Shown piece after piece: positions 25,747-34,548 of a stretch of DNA of 64,000 bases. Each line of letters opens with the position of its first letter. The stretch's first letter is position 1. The stretch comes from JAAURB01 sp049649525 (GTDB lineage: Bacteria; Cyanobacteriota; Cyanobacteriia; Cyanobacteriales; Microcoleaceae), in assembly GCA_049649525.1 (NCBI GenBank), contig JBARZE010000007.1:186001-250000 (forward strand). The letters run 5' to 3'. The position numbers were made by a program, and so were the translations under genes. A model generated the notes under the pieces. It searched no databases. It saw only the letters and a program-made list of their open reading frames with translations, and was not told the DNA's origin.

Positions 25747-27686
25747 GATTGGATTAATTCGGCGATCGCTTCGACTAAGATATTCGCTTCGATGGGTTTG
25801 GCTAAATGTCGTTGAAAACCACTCTCTATCGCTTTTTTTCGGTCTATCTCTCTAGCATAAGCAGTTAAGGCGATGGCGGGTAAATTAACGGCAGAATAAC
25901 GACGGCGAACTTGTTGAATGAAGTCATAACCATCCACCTCTGGCATGGCAATATCACTCACTAACAGATCAAATGAGGGTTGATTTTCCAGTTGAGTCAT
26001 TGCTTCTGTGACTTTCGCAACTGCCACCACTTCTGCGCCATAGTCTTTAAGAATTAAACTTACAAATGTCCGCGCATCTGGTTCATCTTCAACCAGTAAA
26101 ATTCTAGCGGCTTCTAGTTTCGGCAATATGGGTCGATGGGAATTTTCGTCTAATGGTTGGTCTGGGGACGCTTCTGAGGTTAGCCGAGGTAATAGAAGAG
26201 TAAATGTTGTGCCTTTACCAACTCCCCCACTCTCCACCGCCACCTCACCCCCGTGCATTTCAATCATATAGCGAACAATGGATAACCCCAATCCTAAACC
26301 GCCTTGTTGTCGTTTGCTAGTTTGTTCAACTTGGCGAAACCGTTCAAATACATAAGGTAAATCTTCCGTTGCAATTCCTTGACCAGTATCTTTAACTTGA
26401 ATTTGAATTTGGTCTGAAACTCGTTGGGCTTCTACGGTAATTTTACCTTTGGCTGGGGTAAACTTAATGGCATTAACCAGTAAATTCCAAATCACCTGTT
26501 GTAGGCGGTTAGGGTCAGCCGATATCTGTCCAATTTTTGGGTCGCAACAGAGTTGAAGTTGAATGTCTTTGCTGTTAGCCGTGGGACGAATACTGTCTAT
26601 AGCTGCATTAATGGCTTGACAGGGATTGAGTGGAATCATATTTAATTTCACTTTCCCTTGGATAATCCGAGAGACATCCAAAATATCCCCAATCAGTTGA
26701 TTTTGGGCTTGGGCATTGCGGTCAATGGTTTCTATGGCTTGGGCTTGCATTTCTGCACTGAGTCGCCCTTGGCGCAACAGTTGTAGCCATCCCAATATGG
26801 CATTGAGGGGGGTTCGCAGTTCATGGGAAAGGGTGGCGAGAAACTCATCTTTGAGGCGGCTGGCATCTTCTGCTTGTTGTTGGGCGGCTTGGGCTTGCTG
26901 CAGTAATTTGACTCGTTCAATTTCAGCAAGTTTATCATCGCTAATATCTTCTAAAGATCCTTCATAATAAAGAATATTGCCTTGTTCATTTTGAACTGCT
27001 CTAATTGTATGACGCACCCAAATTGGGATACCATCGCGGCGATATAATTCCGTTTCAAAATTTTTAATTGTTCCTTTAACTTGCAGCACTTTTTGCCAAG
27101 TTTGTTGATGTTCTGAATCAACATGAATATCAATAACATTTTGACGGAGAATGTCTTCTAAATTATCATAACCCAGCATTTTAATAAAAGCGGGGTTAGC
27201 TTCTATCACTTCCCCAGTTGGAGTCATGCGATATAAGCCAATGGGTACCCCATCAAATAGGCGACGATAACGATTTTCAATTTCTTTTCGGGCTTGTCGT
27301 TGTTGGTCTAATTCCCACAAAGAACGCACCGAAGCAGCAAGCTGAGCGAAATGTTTCGGGGATTTAATTACATAATCATCTAAACCCGCTTTCATGGCTT
27401 TGACTGCGATTTCTTCGTTGCCTGTACCCGTAAACATTACAATTGGGCAGAGGGGATATTTTGATTTGACTTGATGTAAAATCTTTAAGCCTGTTGTCCA
27501 AAGTAGTTGATAATCGGTGATAATAAAATTAAAGTTACCCCGCTCCAGAACACGATCGAGATCTTTTTGATTTAACGGTTCAATCACTTCAAATTCCTTG
27601 ATCTCACGCTTGAGCAAGCGCAGAACCAACTGACGGTCATTAGCATTATCATCGATTAATAATAATCTAAAGGGAGAAGATGTCAT
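25743..27686 (-). CDS. Hybrid histidine kinase (REC-PAS-HK-REC)
   Basis: A 647-residue cytoplasmic kinase. It has an N-terminal receiver (1-125; phospho-acceptor in FIITDYQLLWTTG), a PAS domain (about 140-260), a HisKA with H-box FLATLSHELRTPLNAILGW, a HATPase with ATP-lid glycines GGLGLGLSIVRYM, and a C-terminal receiver (about 530-645; acceptor in LLVSDIAMPEVDGYDF). With a receiver at each end and no output domain it fits a phosphorelay hub. Downstream on the same strand nothing follows; upstream are a single-domain response regulator, a Crp/Fnr regulator and another kinase, all minus strand, suggesting a linked signalling set. Confidence 0.95.
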   Translation of the reverse strand: MTSSPFRLLLIDDNANDRQLVLRLLKREIKEFEVIEPLNQKDLDRVLERGNFNFIITDYQLLWTTGLKILHQVKSKYPLCPIVMFTGTGNEEIAVKAMKAGLDDYVIKSPKHFAQLAASVRSLWELDQQRQARKEIENRYRRLFDGVPIGLYRMTPTGEVIEANPAFIKMLGYDNLEDILRQNVIDIHVDSEHQQTWQKVLQVKGTIKNFETELYRRDGIPIWVRHTIRAVQNEQGNILYYEGSLEDISDDKLAEIERVKLLQQAQAAQQQAEDASRLKDEFLATLSHELRTPLNAILGWLQLLRQGRLSAEMQAQAIETIDRNAQAQNQLIGDILDVSRIIQGKVKLNMIPLNPCQAINAAIDSIRPTANSKDIQLQLCCDPKIGQISADPNRLQQVIWNLLVNAIKFTPAKGKITVEAQRVSDQIQIQVKDTGQGIATEDLPYVFERFRQVEQTSKRQQGGLGLGLSIVRYMIEMHGGEVAVESGGVGKGTTFTLLLPRLTSEASPDQPLDENSHRPILPKLEAARILLVEDEPDARTFVSLILKDYGAEVVAVAKVTEAMTQLENQPSFDLLVSDIAMPEVDGYDFIQQVRRRYSAVNLPAIALTAYAREIDRKKAIESGFQRHLAKPIEANILVEAIAELIQS

Positions 27687-27875
27687 AAAAATTTAAATAT
27701 TAATCAAGCATAGAATAGTTCAGGCTACAAGAGCTTCATCGCTCCATTTAAATTCCATAGAGAGATTTTCGAGAATATCATGTAGTAATGTGGTTTAGCA
27801 CACCGCAGACACCTTAATATTTTAATAGTTTGAACCCAGTGGATTCTCTAATTGAACCTTAATTTTTTATAAAAT

Positions 27876-28328
27876 TTATCTGGGGGAATCTTCCAATGTA
27901 TTAGGTTTTTCGTTAAGCTGCAGCCAATACACATTAATCAAATTGACTAAATGTACTAACTCTTCAAATGCGATGGGTTTAACCAGATAAGAATTAATCC
28001 CCACTTCGTAGGCTTTATTCACATCTGAACTCTCTTTAGAGGCGGTGAGGGCAACAATTAATAACCGTTTTAAACGAGGTTGCTGCCGTAGCCATTGCAA
28101 GACTTCTAATCCAGAACGACGAGGCAGTTTTAAATCTAGTAAAATGAGTTCTGGTAGGGGCTGGTTTTCGTTTTCTAATAATTGATAAAAGTAAGTAATC
28201 GCCGCATCTCCGTCCTGAATCACCGTTAAAGTGGGTTCAAAGTTAGCCTGTCGAAAGGCACGCCGAATTAAAATTATATCATTGGGATCATCTTCTACTA
28301 ATAAAATAGAATCCAAATTATTTGACAT
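27876..28328 (-). CDS. Single-domain response regulator (Rcp1-like)
   Basis: A 150-residue CheY-like receiver. The acidic pocket lies in SILLVEDDPNDIILI, the phospho-acceptor Asp in LPELILLDLKLPRRSG, and the conserved Lys in SYLVKPIAF. The extended VEDDPND...RAFRQA start resembles Rcp1, the partner of cyanobacterial phytochrome-type kinases. The nearby PAS/GAF and hybrid kinases are plausible partners; that is inference. The ATG at MSNNLDSIL is chosen; a TTG six codons upstream is open. Confidence 0.92.
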   Translation of the reverse strand: MSNNLDSILLVEDDPNDIILIRRAFRQANFEPTLTVIQDGDAAITYFYQLLENENQPLPELILLDLKLPRRSGLEVLQWLRQQPRLKRLLIVALTASKESSDVNKAYEVGINSYLVKPIAFEELVHLVNLINVYWLQLNEKPNTLEDSPR

Positions 28329-28553
28329 TTTTAAGCTTTCAGCCAACTAGAGGAAAGGAGATTTAATAGTTTAATAATTAACTTTTATACAAAACTCCAA
28401 TGTAGTCTGTCAAGCTGTACCCCATATAATCCTTGCTTTTCCGCGATTTAGGGACTGATGAAGTAAAAATCCTGGATTATAAGCGATTTTAGGAGCATAA
28501 CACTATTCAATCCTGTTATCAGTACGCTACCGTACAAAAGCTGTTAATTTCGC

Positions 28554-29255
28554 TCAATCTGGCGACGGGCTGAGGAGTCGATTTCGTTCGGAACACACAG
28601 TGCTATAACATTCACAAGCAAATGATTCTAGGGCGGATGCATTCAGAATCGTAATTTGTCCTCGCTGAGTCTGAATCATTCCTGCTTGTTGCAGTCGGCC
28701 AAGCGCTTCTGTGATCCCAGCCCGTCGAGTTCCCAGCATACTGGCGATAAACTCTTGAGTCAGCATAAATTCGTTAGAAAGGACACAGTCTCGGGCGGTC
28801 AATAGCCAACGGGCGAGGCGTTTATCAATCACATGATGGCGGTTACAGGCAGCAGTTTGACTGACTTGGGTTAACAAGGCTTGAGTATGTAACAGTAAAA
28901 GCTGTTGTAACTTTCCCCCTTGTTGGAAATGATGCATCAGTTTTTCCGGTTCAATTCTTAAGGCGCTTCCAGCCAGTTGGACAATCCCACGATGAATCAT
29001 CGACTTTCCCCCCAGAAAGACGGGATAACCTAAAACCCCCTCATTACCCACTAAACCGACTTCTGTTGTATCACCATTTTCTAAGATAGAAACCAGAGAA
29101 ATAGCGGCCTGTTGAGGAAAATAGACCCATTTCAGTACTTCTTTGGGTTCGCATAGCACCTCACCTAAAATCAAAGGAACTTCCATCAGGTCGGGGGCTA
29201 AAGATTTATACTCCGCAGCCGGCAGACTCGCTAACAGTTTATTGTGGAGAAGCAT
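28554..29255 (-). CDS. Crp/Fnr-family transcriptional regulator
   Basis: A 233-residue regulator with an N-terminal cyclic-nucleotide-binding-like beta barrel (about 1-140; GDTTEVGLVGNEGVLG) and a C-terminal winged helix (about 150-225; LTQEFIASMLGTRRAGITEA as the helix-turn-helix). The typical Arg/Ser of a cAMP phosphate cassette is not evident, so a ligand other than cAMP, or none, is likely. There is no Fe-S cysteine cluster at the N-terminus. It lies between a PAS/GAF kinase and a response regulator on the same strand, gaps about 40 and 225 bases. Confidence 0.9.
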   Translation of the reverse strand: MLLHNKLLASLPAAEYKSLAPDLMEVPLILGEVLCEPKEVLKWVYFPQQAAISLVSILENGDTTEVGLVGNEGVLGYPVFLGGKSMIHRGIVQLAGSALRIEPEKLMHHFQQGGKLQQLLLLHTQALLTQVSQTAACNRHHVIDKRLARWLLTARDCVLSNEFMLTQEFIASMLGTRRAGITEALGRLQQAGMIQTQRGQITILNASALESFACECYSTVCSERNRLLSPSPD

Positions 29256-29295
29256 TAAGATTGGTTTTTTGATAATTAGTGATAATTTGGTGGTA

Positions 29296-31977
29296 TTACT
29301 CTCCCCGATCGCAGGATGAGGAGGGGCTTACCCGCTGCGGTAATTCAATCCAAAAGCGACTGCCAGAATTTGGGGTGGACTCTACGCCATACTGTCCACC
29401 TAAGCGTCTAATACCTCGTCGTACAATTGCTAAGCCAATGCCTGTACCGGGATAAGTTTCACCGCCATGCAACCGTTCAAACACACGGAAAATCCGATCA
29501 TAATATTCAGACTGAATCCCAATACCGTTATCTTCAATCCATAGTCGCACGTTTGCACCCTGCTTTTCTGTACGAATCCGTACACTAGGCTGATTTTCAT
29601 CCGCAATAAATTTGAGTGCATTGCTCAACAGATTGAAGATCACTTGTAATAAAATGGTTTGATTGCCAATCACTTCATCCAAGGGTTCAATCACTGTAAT
29701 TTGTGCTTGTTTTTGCTCAATCTGCTGCTCGAGTTGTTCTAGGGCTTGAGTAATAACTTCTGAGAGTTGAACCGGATAGTGACGAATTTCAACTTGAGTT
29801 AAACGACTATAGGCAAGTAAATCTTGAATTAAATGATCGAGTTGTTGAGCCGAACCCACTAAGCGTTGAGCATAATCAACCCCGACTTCATCGAGGCAGT
29901 TGCTATAATCTTCGAGTAACGCTGTGGCAAAGCCTTGAATGGAACGTAAAGGCGCTCGTAAATCATGGGAAACAGAATAAGTAAACGCTTCAAGTTCCTG
30001 ATTAACTTCTTGAATTTCAGCCGTTCGTTGTGCCACTCGCTGTTCTAACTCCGCTGCATACTGCCGAACTGTGCGATATAAATGGGTTTGGTTGAGGGCA
30101 ATTGCCACTTGATCGCTAACTTCATTAACAATCTCATATTGTTCGGTGCTAAAGCTTTCTGGTGCAGGTGTCCATAACTTTAAAAATCCCAGTAACTGTT
30201 GTCCGGCCCGCAAAGGTACACACAGAAAATGAGTTAACTGTTCTGATGCATATTTTTGAATATGGTCTGAATCTTCCGAAGATAATGACAAATCTGCAAC
30301 AAAGTAGGATTGCTCCTGTTGCAGCCGCTGAATTAACGGTTGCATTGACTGCAAAGAAAAATTTGTCTGGATATTAACACTTTCGTGGCCTTGTGTGACT
30401 AAGATTTGCCCCATTTGGCTGGCTAAATCAACCATCGCAATAGTAATTCGTTGACAAGGAACGAGCTGGCACAAGCTTTTAATTGCTGCTCTTGCGACTG
30501 TTTCCGGTTCAAGATCGCTTAAAATCGCTTTATCAAGCTGATGTAGATTTTCCAATCGTTTCAGGGACTGTCCCACGGTTTCCTCCAGTTGTTTGCGCTC
30601 GCTGATATCCTCGATCACAGAAATGAAATATTTGGGCTGAGCATCACTGTCTCGAACTAGGGAAACCGTTAAATTAATCCAGATGATTGAGCTATCTTTT
30701 CGCAAATAGCGTTTTTCTAGAGTATAGGTCTTGATTTTTCCAGCCAGTAGTTGATGAGCCAGTTGTAAATCGGTTTCGATATCCTCCGGGTAGGTAATTT
30801 GCTGAAACGTTTTTTGCTGTAATTCTTCTGGGGAATAACCCAAAATTTCACACAGTTTTTGATTGACTCGTAGCCATTGACCGAGGTTATCTGATGTTGC
30901 CCCCAAATGAGCAATACCGACAGCGGCTTGCTCAAAAGTAGCTCGAAATCGCGCTTCACTTTCACGCAAAAGTATTTCCGCCTGTTTGATATCTGTAATA
31001 TCCTTTGCCATAGAAATCACTGCCCGTCTGCCATCAGGTAATCGTCCCAGAGGTGCAGTACTAAAATCCCAGATCCGAGTTTCACCGGTGGCTGTGGTCA
31101 CCTCAAACTCCCCCTCGTCAACTTTGTCCTCCAATTCATAGAGTTGTTGAATTTCAGCTTGAACATCTTGCTGACGGTGTCTGTGTGCTTTTTCACACCA
31201 TTTAACAATAGTGTTGATTTCAGATTGAGGATAACCACTCATCTGACTACAACTATGACTGAGATAAATAATTTCGCCATCTTCCCCATGGATGAAAACA
31301 GGAAAAGGTGCGTTTATAATTGCTCGTCGTAATCTTTCTTCACTGTCGCGTAATTCAGATTCAATTTGTTGACGTTGATCAATTTCTTGAGTGAGTTGTT
31401 GATTAATTTTTAAGAGTTGAGCCGTCCTTTTATCAACAATGGCTTCTAATTGCTGATTCAGTTTTTCTAGTTTTGCCGCCGCCTGAACCTGTGGTGTGAT
31501 ATCTTTTGCTAACATCAGCGCCTGAGTGATCTTACCTGTATGATCCACAATCGGAGTCAATGTCATTTCATAGTGGTATTGTTGTTGTTGAGCTGTCTTA
31601 AAAGCTTCAGTCACACAAACAGTTTCTCCAGCCAATGCACGAGACCACAGTTGTTTGGCTCTCTTCTGATGCTTAGGAAAATCAGCTAGCAGTGCTGCCA
31701 CATTAGCACCCGGAAGATATTGTTGACCAAAGATTGATTCAAAGGCTTCTTGATTTTTGCTATTGCCAAGAATAATCGTTAAATTGCGATCCACAACTGC
31801 CGCAGCATCATTAGTTTGATTCAGCAAAGTCTGAAATAAAGGATCAAAGATTAACGCATTATCCAGCGTATTCAAACGTTTTTGCAACTGTGCCTTCGCT
31901 AACGCCTGCTGACGGCTTTTTGCTGCTAAACCAACGATTATAGTCAGTAATAAGATTATCAGAATAATCAAGTTCAT
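29296..31977 (-). CDS. Membrane-anchored PAS/GAF sensor histidine kinase
   Basis: An 893-residue sensor kinase. It has an N-terminal membrane helix (about 2-20, LIILIILLLTIIVGLAA), a PAS domain (45-170), a coiled coil, two more PAS domains (about 210-330 and 340-465, the second with the PAC motif YFISVIEDISERKQ), a GAF domain (about 475-640), a HisKA with YSVSHDLRAPLRSIQGFA and a HATPase with VIFNLLSNALKF and YPGTGIGLAIVRRG. The kinase core is of the phytochrome-related, Rcp1-coupled type (SHDLRAPLR), supporting partnership with the nearby single-domain regulator. The GAF domain lacks an obvious bilin-binding cysteine motif. Confidence 0.94.
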   Translation of the reverse strand: MNLIILIILLLTIIVGLAAKSRQQALAKAQLQKRLNTLDNALIFDPLFQTLLNQTNDAAAVVDRNLTIILGNSKNQEAFESIFGQQYLPGANVAALLADFPKHQKRAKQLWSRALAGETVCVTEAFKTAQQQQYHYEMTLTPIVDHTGKITQALMLAKDITPQVQAAAKLEKLNQQLEAIVDKRTAQLLKINQQLTQEIDQRQQIESELRDSEERLRRAIINAPFPVFIHGEDGEIIYLSHSCSQMSGYPQSEINTIVKWCEKAHRHRQQDVQAEIQQLYELEDKVDEGEFEVTTATGETRIWDFSTAPLGRLPDGRRAVISMAKDITDIKQAEILLRESEARFRATFEQAAVGIAHLGATSDNLGQWLRVNQKLCEILGYSPEELQQKTFQQITYPEDIETDLQLAHQLLAGKIKTYTLEKRYLRKDSSIIWINLTVSLVRDSDAQPKYFISVIEDISERKQLEETVGQSLKRLENLHQLDKAILSDLEPETVARAAIKSLCQLVPCQRITIAMVDLASQMGQILVTQGHESVNIQTNFSLQSMQPLIQRLQQEQSYFVADLSLSSEDSDHIQKYASEQLTHFLCVPLRAGQQLLGFLKLWTPAPESFSTEQYEIVNEVSDQVAIALNQTHLYRTVRQYAAELEQRVAQRTAEIQEVNQELEAFTYSVSHDLRAPLRSIQGFATALLEDYSNCLDEVGVDYAQRLVGSAQQLDHLIQDLLAYSRLTQVEIRHYPVQLSEVITQALEQLEQQIEQKQAQITVIEPLDEVIGNQTILLQVIFNLLSNALKFIADENQPSVRIRTEKQGANVRLWIEDNGIGIQSEYYDRIFRVFERLHGGETYPGTGIGLAIVRRGIRRLGGQYGVESTPNSGSRFWIELPQRVSPSSSCDRGE

Positions 31978-32732
31978 TCGTTTGCTCAGATAGCCAATGA
32001 TTCTTATCGATCTATCAATAAAACTTAGTTCTTTAACATTTTTTTTATAACCTAAGTTGGAGACTAGTGTTTTTTAAGGTAGCACAAAATATCAATGAAC
32101 AGATGAATCATTCTGAGGTTAAAAGGTTAAAAAAATCTATAGTTGACAGCTATTTCCAACTCAGTAGGGCAAATTTTTATAAAAATTTAATTAAATCCAA
32201 TTTGTAGAAGCGCCTAGAAAAAGTAATATTTTAAGTATTAAGGAAAATTAAGTTTTGTGTTAACTATTTTTACTGCTGATTAAGTATTTAGACTTAGGAT
32301 CTTCAGAACAGAAGAGATAACCCTCGGGAGGTAGTGATATGAAAGCTGTTAAATTATGAAATTATTAAAAATTTTATTCTTACCTCGACGCAATATATCA
32401 CTTGTTTTTTCGGACCTCTAAGCCGATCCAGACAGAACTTTAATCCGTTTGATCGAGTATTTATTCAAATAGTTTATATCAGATTTAATTATGATCGGGT
32501 TAGAGGTCACTTAAATGAGTGACTATTCAATTAATAGTAATTTGAGTAAAATAAAATGAAAGACTCTAGAAATATTTCAGACAGACATAACGAACAGTAA
32601 CTCAAAATTATAGAGATTGCTTATAGATAAATTTAGCTCTATTTTGCATAAAGTTTGTAAATAAATCTGTCTGATTTTACCAGGATGAATCTACCAAAAA
32701 GGTCTTAAACAGATTAAGTTCAAAGGTAAATC
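31978..32732. other. Long leader region upstream of RTX gene
   Basis: About 755 AT-rich bases between the divergent kinase and RTX genes. It contains two overlapping tiny frames with a strong Shine-Dalgarno (listed separately) and the inverted repeat GACCTCTAA (32413-32421) / TTAGAGGTC (32500-32508). No larger gene is seen. Confidence 0.45.
32339..32421 (+). other. Two overlapping tiny reading frames with strong ribosome site
   Basis: GGGAGG (32326-32331) lies 7 bases before an ATG opening a 6-codon frame (MKAVKL, stop TGA at 32357-32359). Its stop overlaps the ATG of a 21-codon frame (MKLLKILFLPRRNISLVFSDL), giving an ATGA coupling. The second frame's TAA lies in the left arm of a 9-bp inverted repeat. 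It could be a leader-peptide device or a small basic protein; evidence is only sequence layout. Confidence 0.3.
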
Positions 32733-34415
32733 ATGACACTATTTAATGGTACAGACTTCAATGATGTAATTGCTCCGAACCTAGCAAATCCTTTTACAAT
32801 TACAGGGGATATTGTTCTTTTTAGCAGCGTAACGCCCTTAGATCCGAGTATATTTGTGGGTGATGACCTGATTAATGGTCTCGCTGGAGATGATATCTTG
32901 GGAGGAGGAGATGGCGATGATCGCATTAATGGCGGTGATGGAATTGATAATCTCCAAGGTGATAATGGCAGTGATACCTTAGATGGCGGACAGGGGTTAA
33001 ATAATCTGCTTGATGGCGGCACGGGTGATGAGATAGATTTTGTTACTTATGAGAATGATACAGGTTTCATCACTGTTAATCTCAATTTTGGTACTGGATT
33101 TGCTGCGGGACGTTCAGATATTCTATCTAATATTACAGGCGTTATTGGTTCAGTTGTCGGTACGAATACCCTGACTGGAGATAACAATAATAATGTGCTT
33201 CGAGGCGGTAATCTCAATGACGTTATTAATGGCGGTGGTGGCGGGGATACCTTAGAAGGCGGCAATGGTAACAATAACCTCACAGGTGGGGCAGGGAGTG
33301 ATTTACTTAAAGCAGGCATCGGAAACGATACTTACAATATTGATTTTGTCGCCCTCGCAGGTGGGACTCAAATTGAAGATGCAGGCGGAATTGATAGCCT
33401 AGCCTTTAGTCCTGCCTTAACCTTAGTAGCAGCGCCTCCTAATGTCGGTATAGTGGGTATGGGACGCAGTGGTGAAAACTTGCTGATCGATATTAGTCAA
33501 GATGGCATCATTAACCCAGCCGATGATCTGACTATTATTAACTTCTATGCTAACGCAACGGATAATACTGCCGGGACTGGTTTTATTGAAACGGTGAGTA
33601 ACTTGCCCGGAAATACAATTCTCAATTTAGTTGAAATTATTCCCAGCGTGACGGTGACGACACCCACTGCTAATAATACGACTCCCGGTTTACCTGTTGC
33701 GGGAATTACGCCCTTTAGCCCTTTAGATTTACCCACAGGCGAACAACTTTATCTATTCTCTAATGAACCCGACTTTGAGTCTATTCCCGCCGCTGCTGCG
33801 GGTCGTCAAGTCCTGGCTTTATCCGGTAATGATAACGTAACGGGAAGTAATGGCGCAGATGATGTGGGGGGAAATAAAGGGGCAGATACTCTCAACGGTG
33901 GTAGCGGCAATGATACGTTGCGAGGGGGTCAAGGATCTGATTTAGTTAACGGTGAGGCGAATGATGATTTGTTGAATGGTAACCAGGATAATGATACCCT
34001 CAACGGTGGTCTAGGCAATGATATCGTTCGGGGTGGTAAAGGTGCAGATGTATTATCGGGGAATGTTGGGAATGATTTCTTAATTGGCGATCGCGACCAA
34101 GACATTCTCACAGGGGGTGCAGGATCGGATACATTTGTACTGGTGGGGGGTAATGCGGCAGCTAATAGCTTAGATGAAGCGGATCTAATTACTGACTTTG
34201 TTCCGGGAAGCGATCAGATTATGCTGACTGATGGTTTAGCCTTTGGGGATCTGAGTTTAACTCAAGTTGAACTGCAAGTTAATGGCGGCGCATCTGTAAT
34301 GTCTATTGCTATTCAAGCACCCGATAGTAGTTATCTCGGTATTGTACAGAATTCTTTAGGTTTAGTCTTTACTGACTTTATTGTAGAAGATCCCAATATC
34401 ACGATGTTAGGTTAA
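32733..34415 (+). CDS. RTX-type calcium-binding repeat protein
   Basis: A 560-residue acidic protein with two blocks of glycine/aspartate nonapeptides of the GGxGxDxL type (about 50-200, such as GGDGDDRINGGDGIDNLQGD, and about 365-470) separated by a non-repeat region (about 205-350). The C-terminus (DLITDFVPGSDQIMLTDGLAF) resembles the end of haemolysin-type proteins, which carry an uncleaved C-terminal secretion signal for type I export. There is no N-terminal signal peptide and no catalytic domain I recognise, so a surface or extracellular-matrix role is likely. No TolC/HlyB/HlyD genes are present here. It starts with ATG. Confidence 0.85.
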   Translation: MTLFNGTDFNDVIAPNLANPFTITGDIVLFSSVTPLDPSIFVGDDLINGLAGDDILGGGDGDDRINGGDGIDNLQGDNGSDTLDGGQGLNNLLDGGTGDEIDFVTYENDTGFITVNLNFGTGFAAGRSDILSNITGVIGSVVGTNTLTGDNNNNVLRGGNLNDVINGGGGGDTLEGGNGNNNLTGGAGSDLLKAGIGNDTYNIDFVALAGGTQIEDAGGIDSLAFSPALTLVAAPPNVGIVGMGRSGENLLIDISQDGIINPADDLTIINFYANATDNTAGTGFIETVSNLPGNTILNLVEIIPSVTVTTPTANNTTPGLPVAGITPFSPLDLPTGEQLYLFSNEPDFESIPAAAAGRQVLALSGNDNVTGSNGADDVGGNKGADTLNGGSGNDTLRGGQGSDLVNGEANDDLLNGNQDNDTLNGGLGNDIVRGGKGADVLSGNVGNDFLIGDRDQDILTGGAGSDTFVLVGGNAAANSLDEADLITDFVPGSDQIMLTDGLAFGDLSLTQVELQVNGGASVMSIAIQAPDSSYLGIVQNSLGLVFTDFIVEDPNITMLG

Positions 34416-34475
34416 TTCGGGAAAAGGAAACGGGGAAAAGGGAACAGAGAGAAGTTAGAAGTCAGATTGTTTACC

Positions 34476-34534
34476 AAGTCTCTGTTATCTCCCTATCTCC
34501 TCATCTCCTAAGTCTCTGTTATCTCCCTATCTCC
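34476..34534. repeat. 25-bp direct repeat pair
   Basis: AAGTCTCTGTTATCTCCC plus TATCTCC occurs at 34476-34500 and 34510-34534 in the gap between two convergent genes. It is pyrimidine-rich and prone to slippage, resembling low-complexity spacers frequent in filamentous cyanobacteria. Confidence 0.85.
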
Positions 34535-34548
34535 CCACTCCCTGAACC

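Noticed and set aside
25121..25757. Additional frames inside the Uma2 gene
   Set aside because: Overlap the recognisable Uma2 protein and lack their own motifs.
32720..33319. Minus-strand frames opposite the first RTX gene
   Set aside because: Same effect: Pro/Ser/Leu-rich mirror of GGDGDD codons, no ribosome site.
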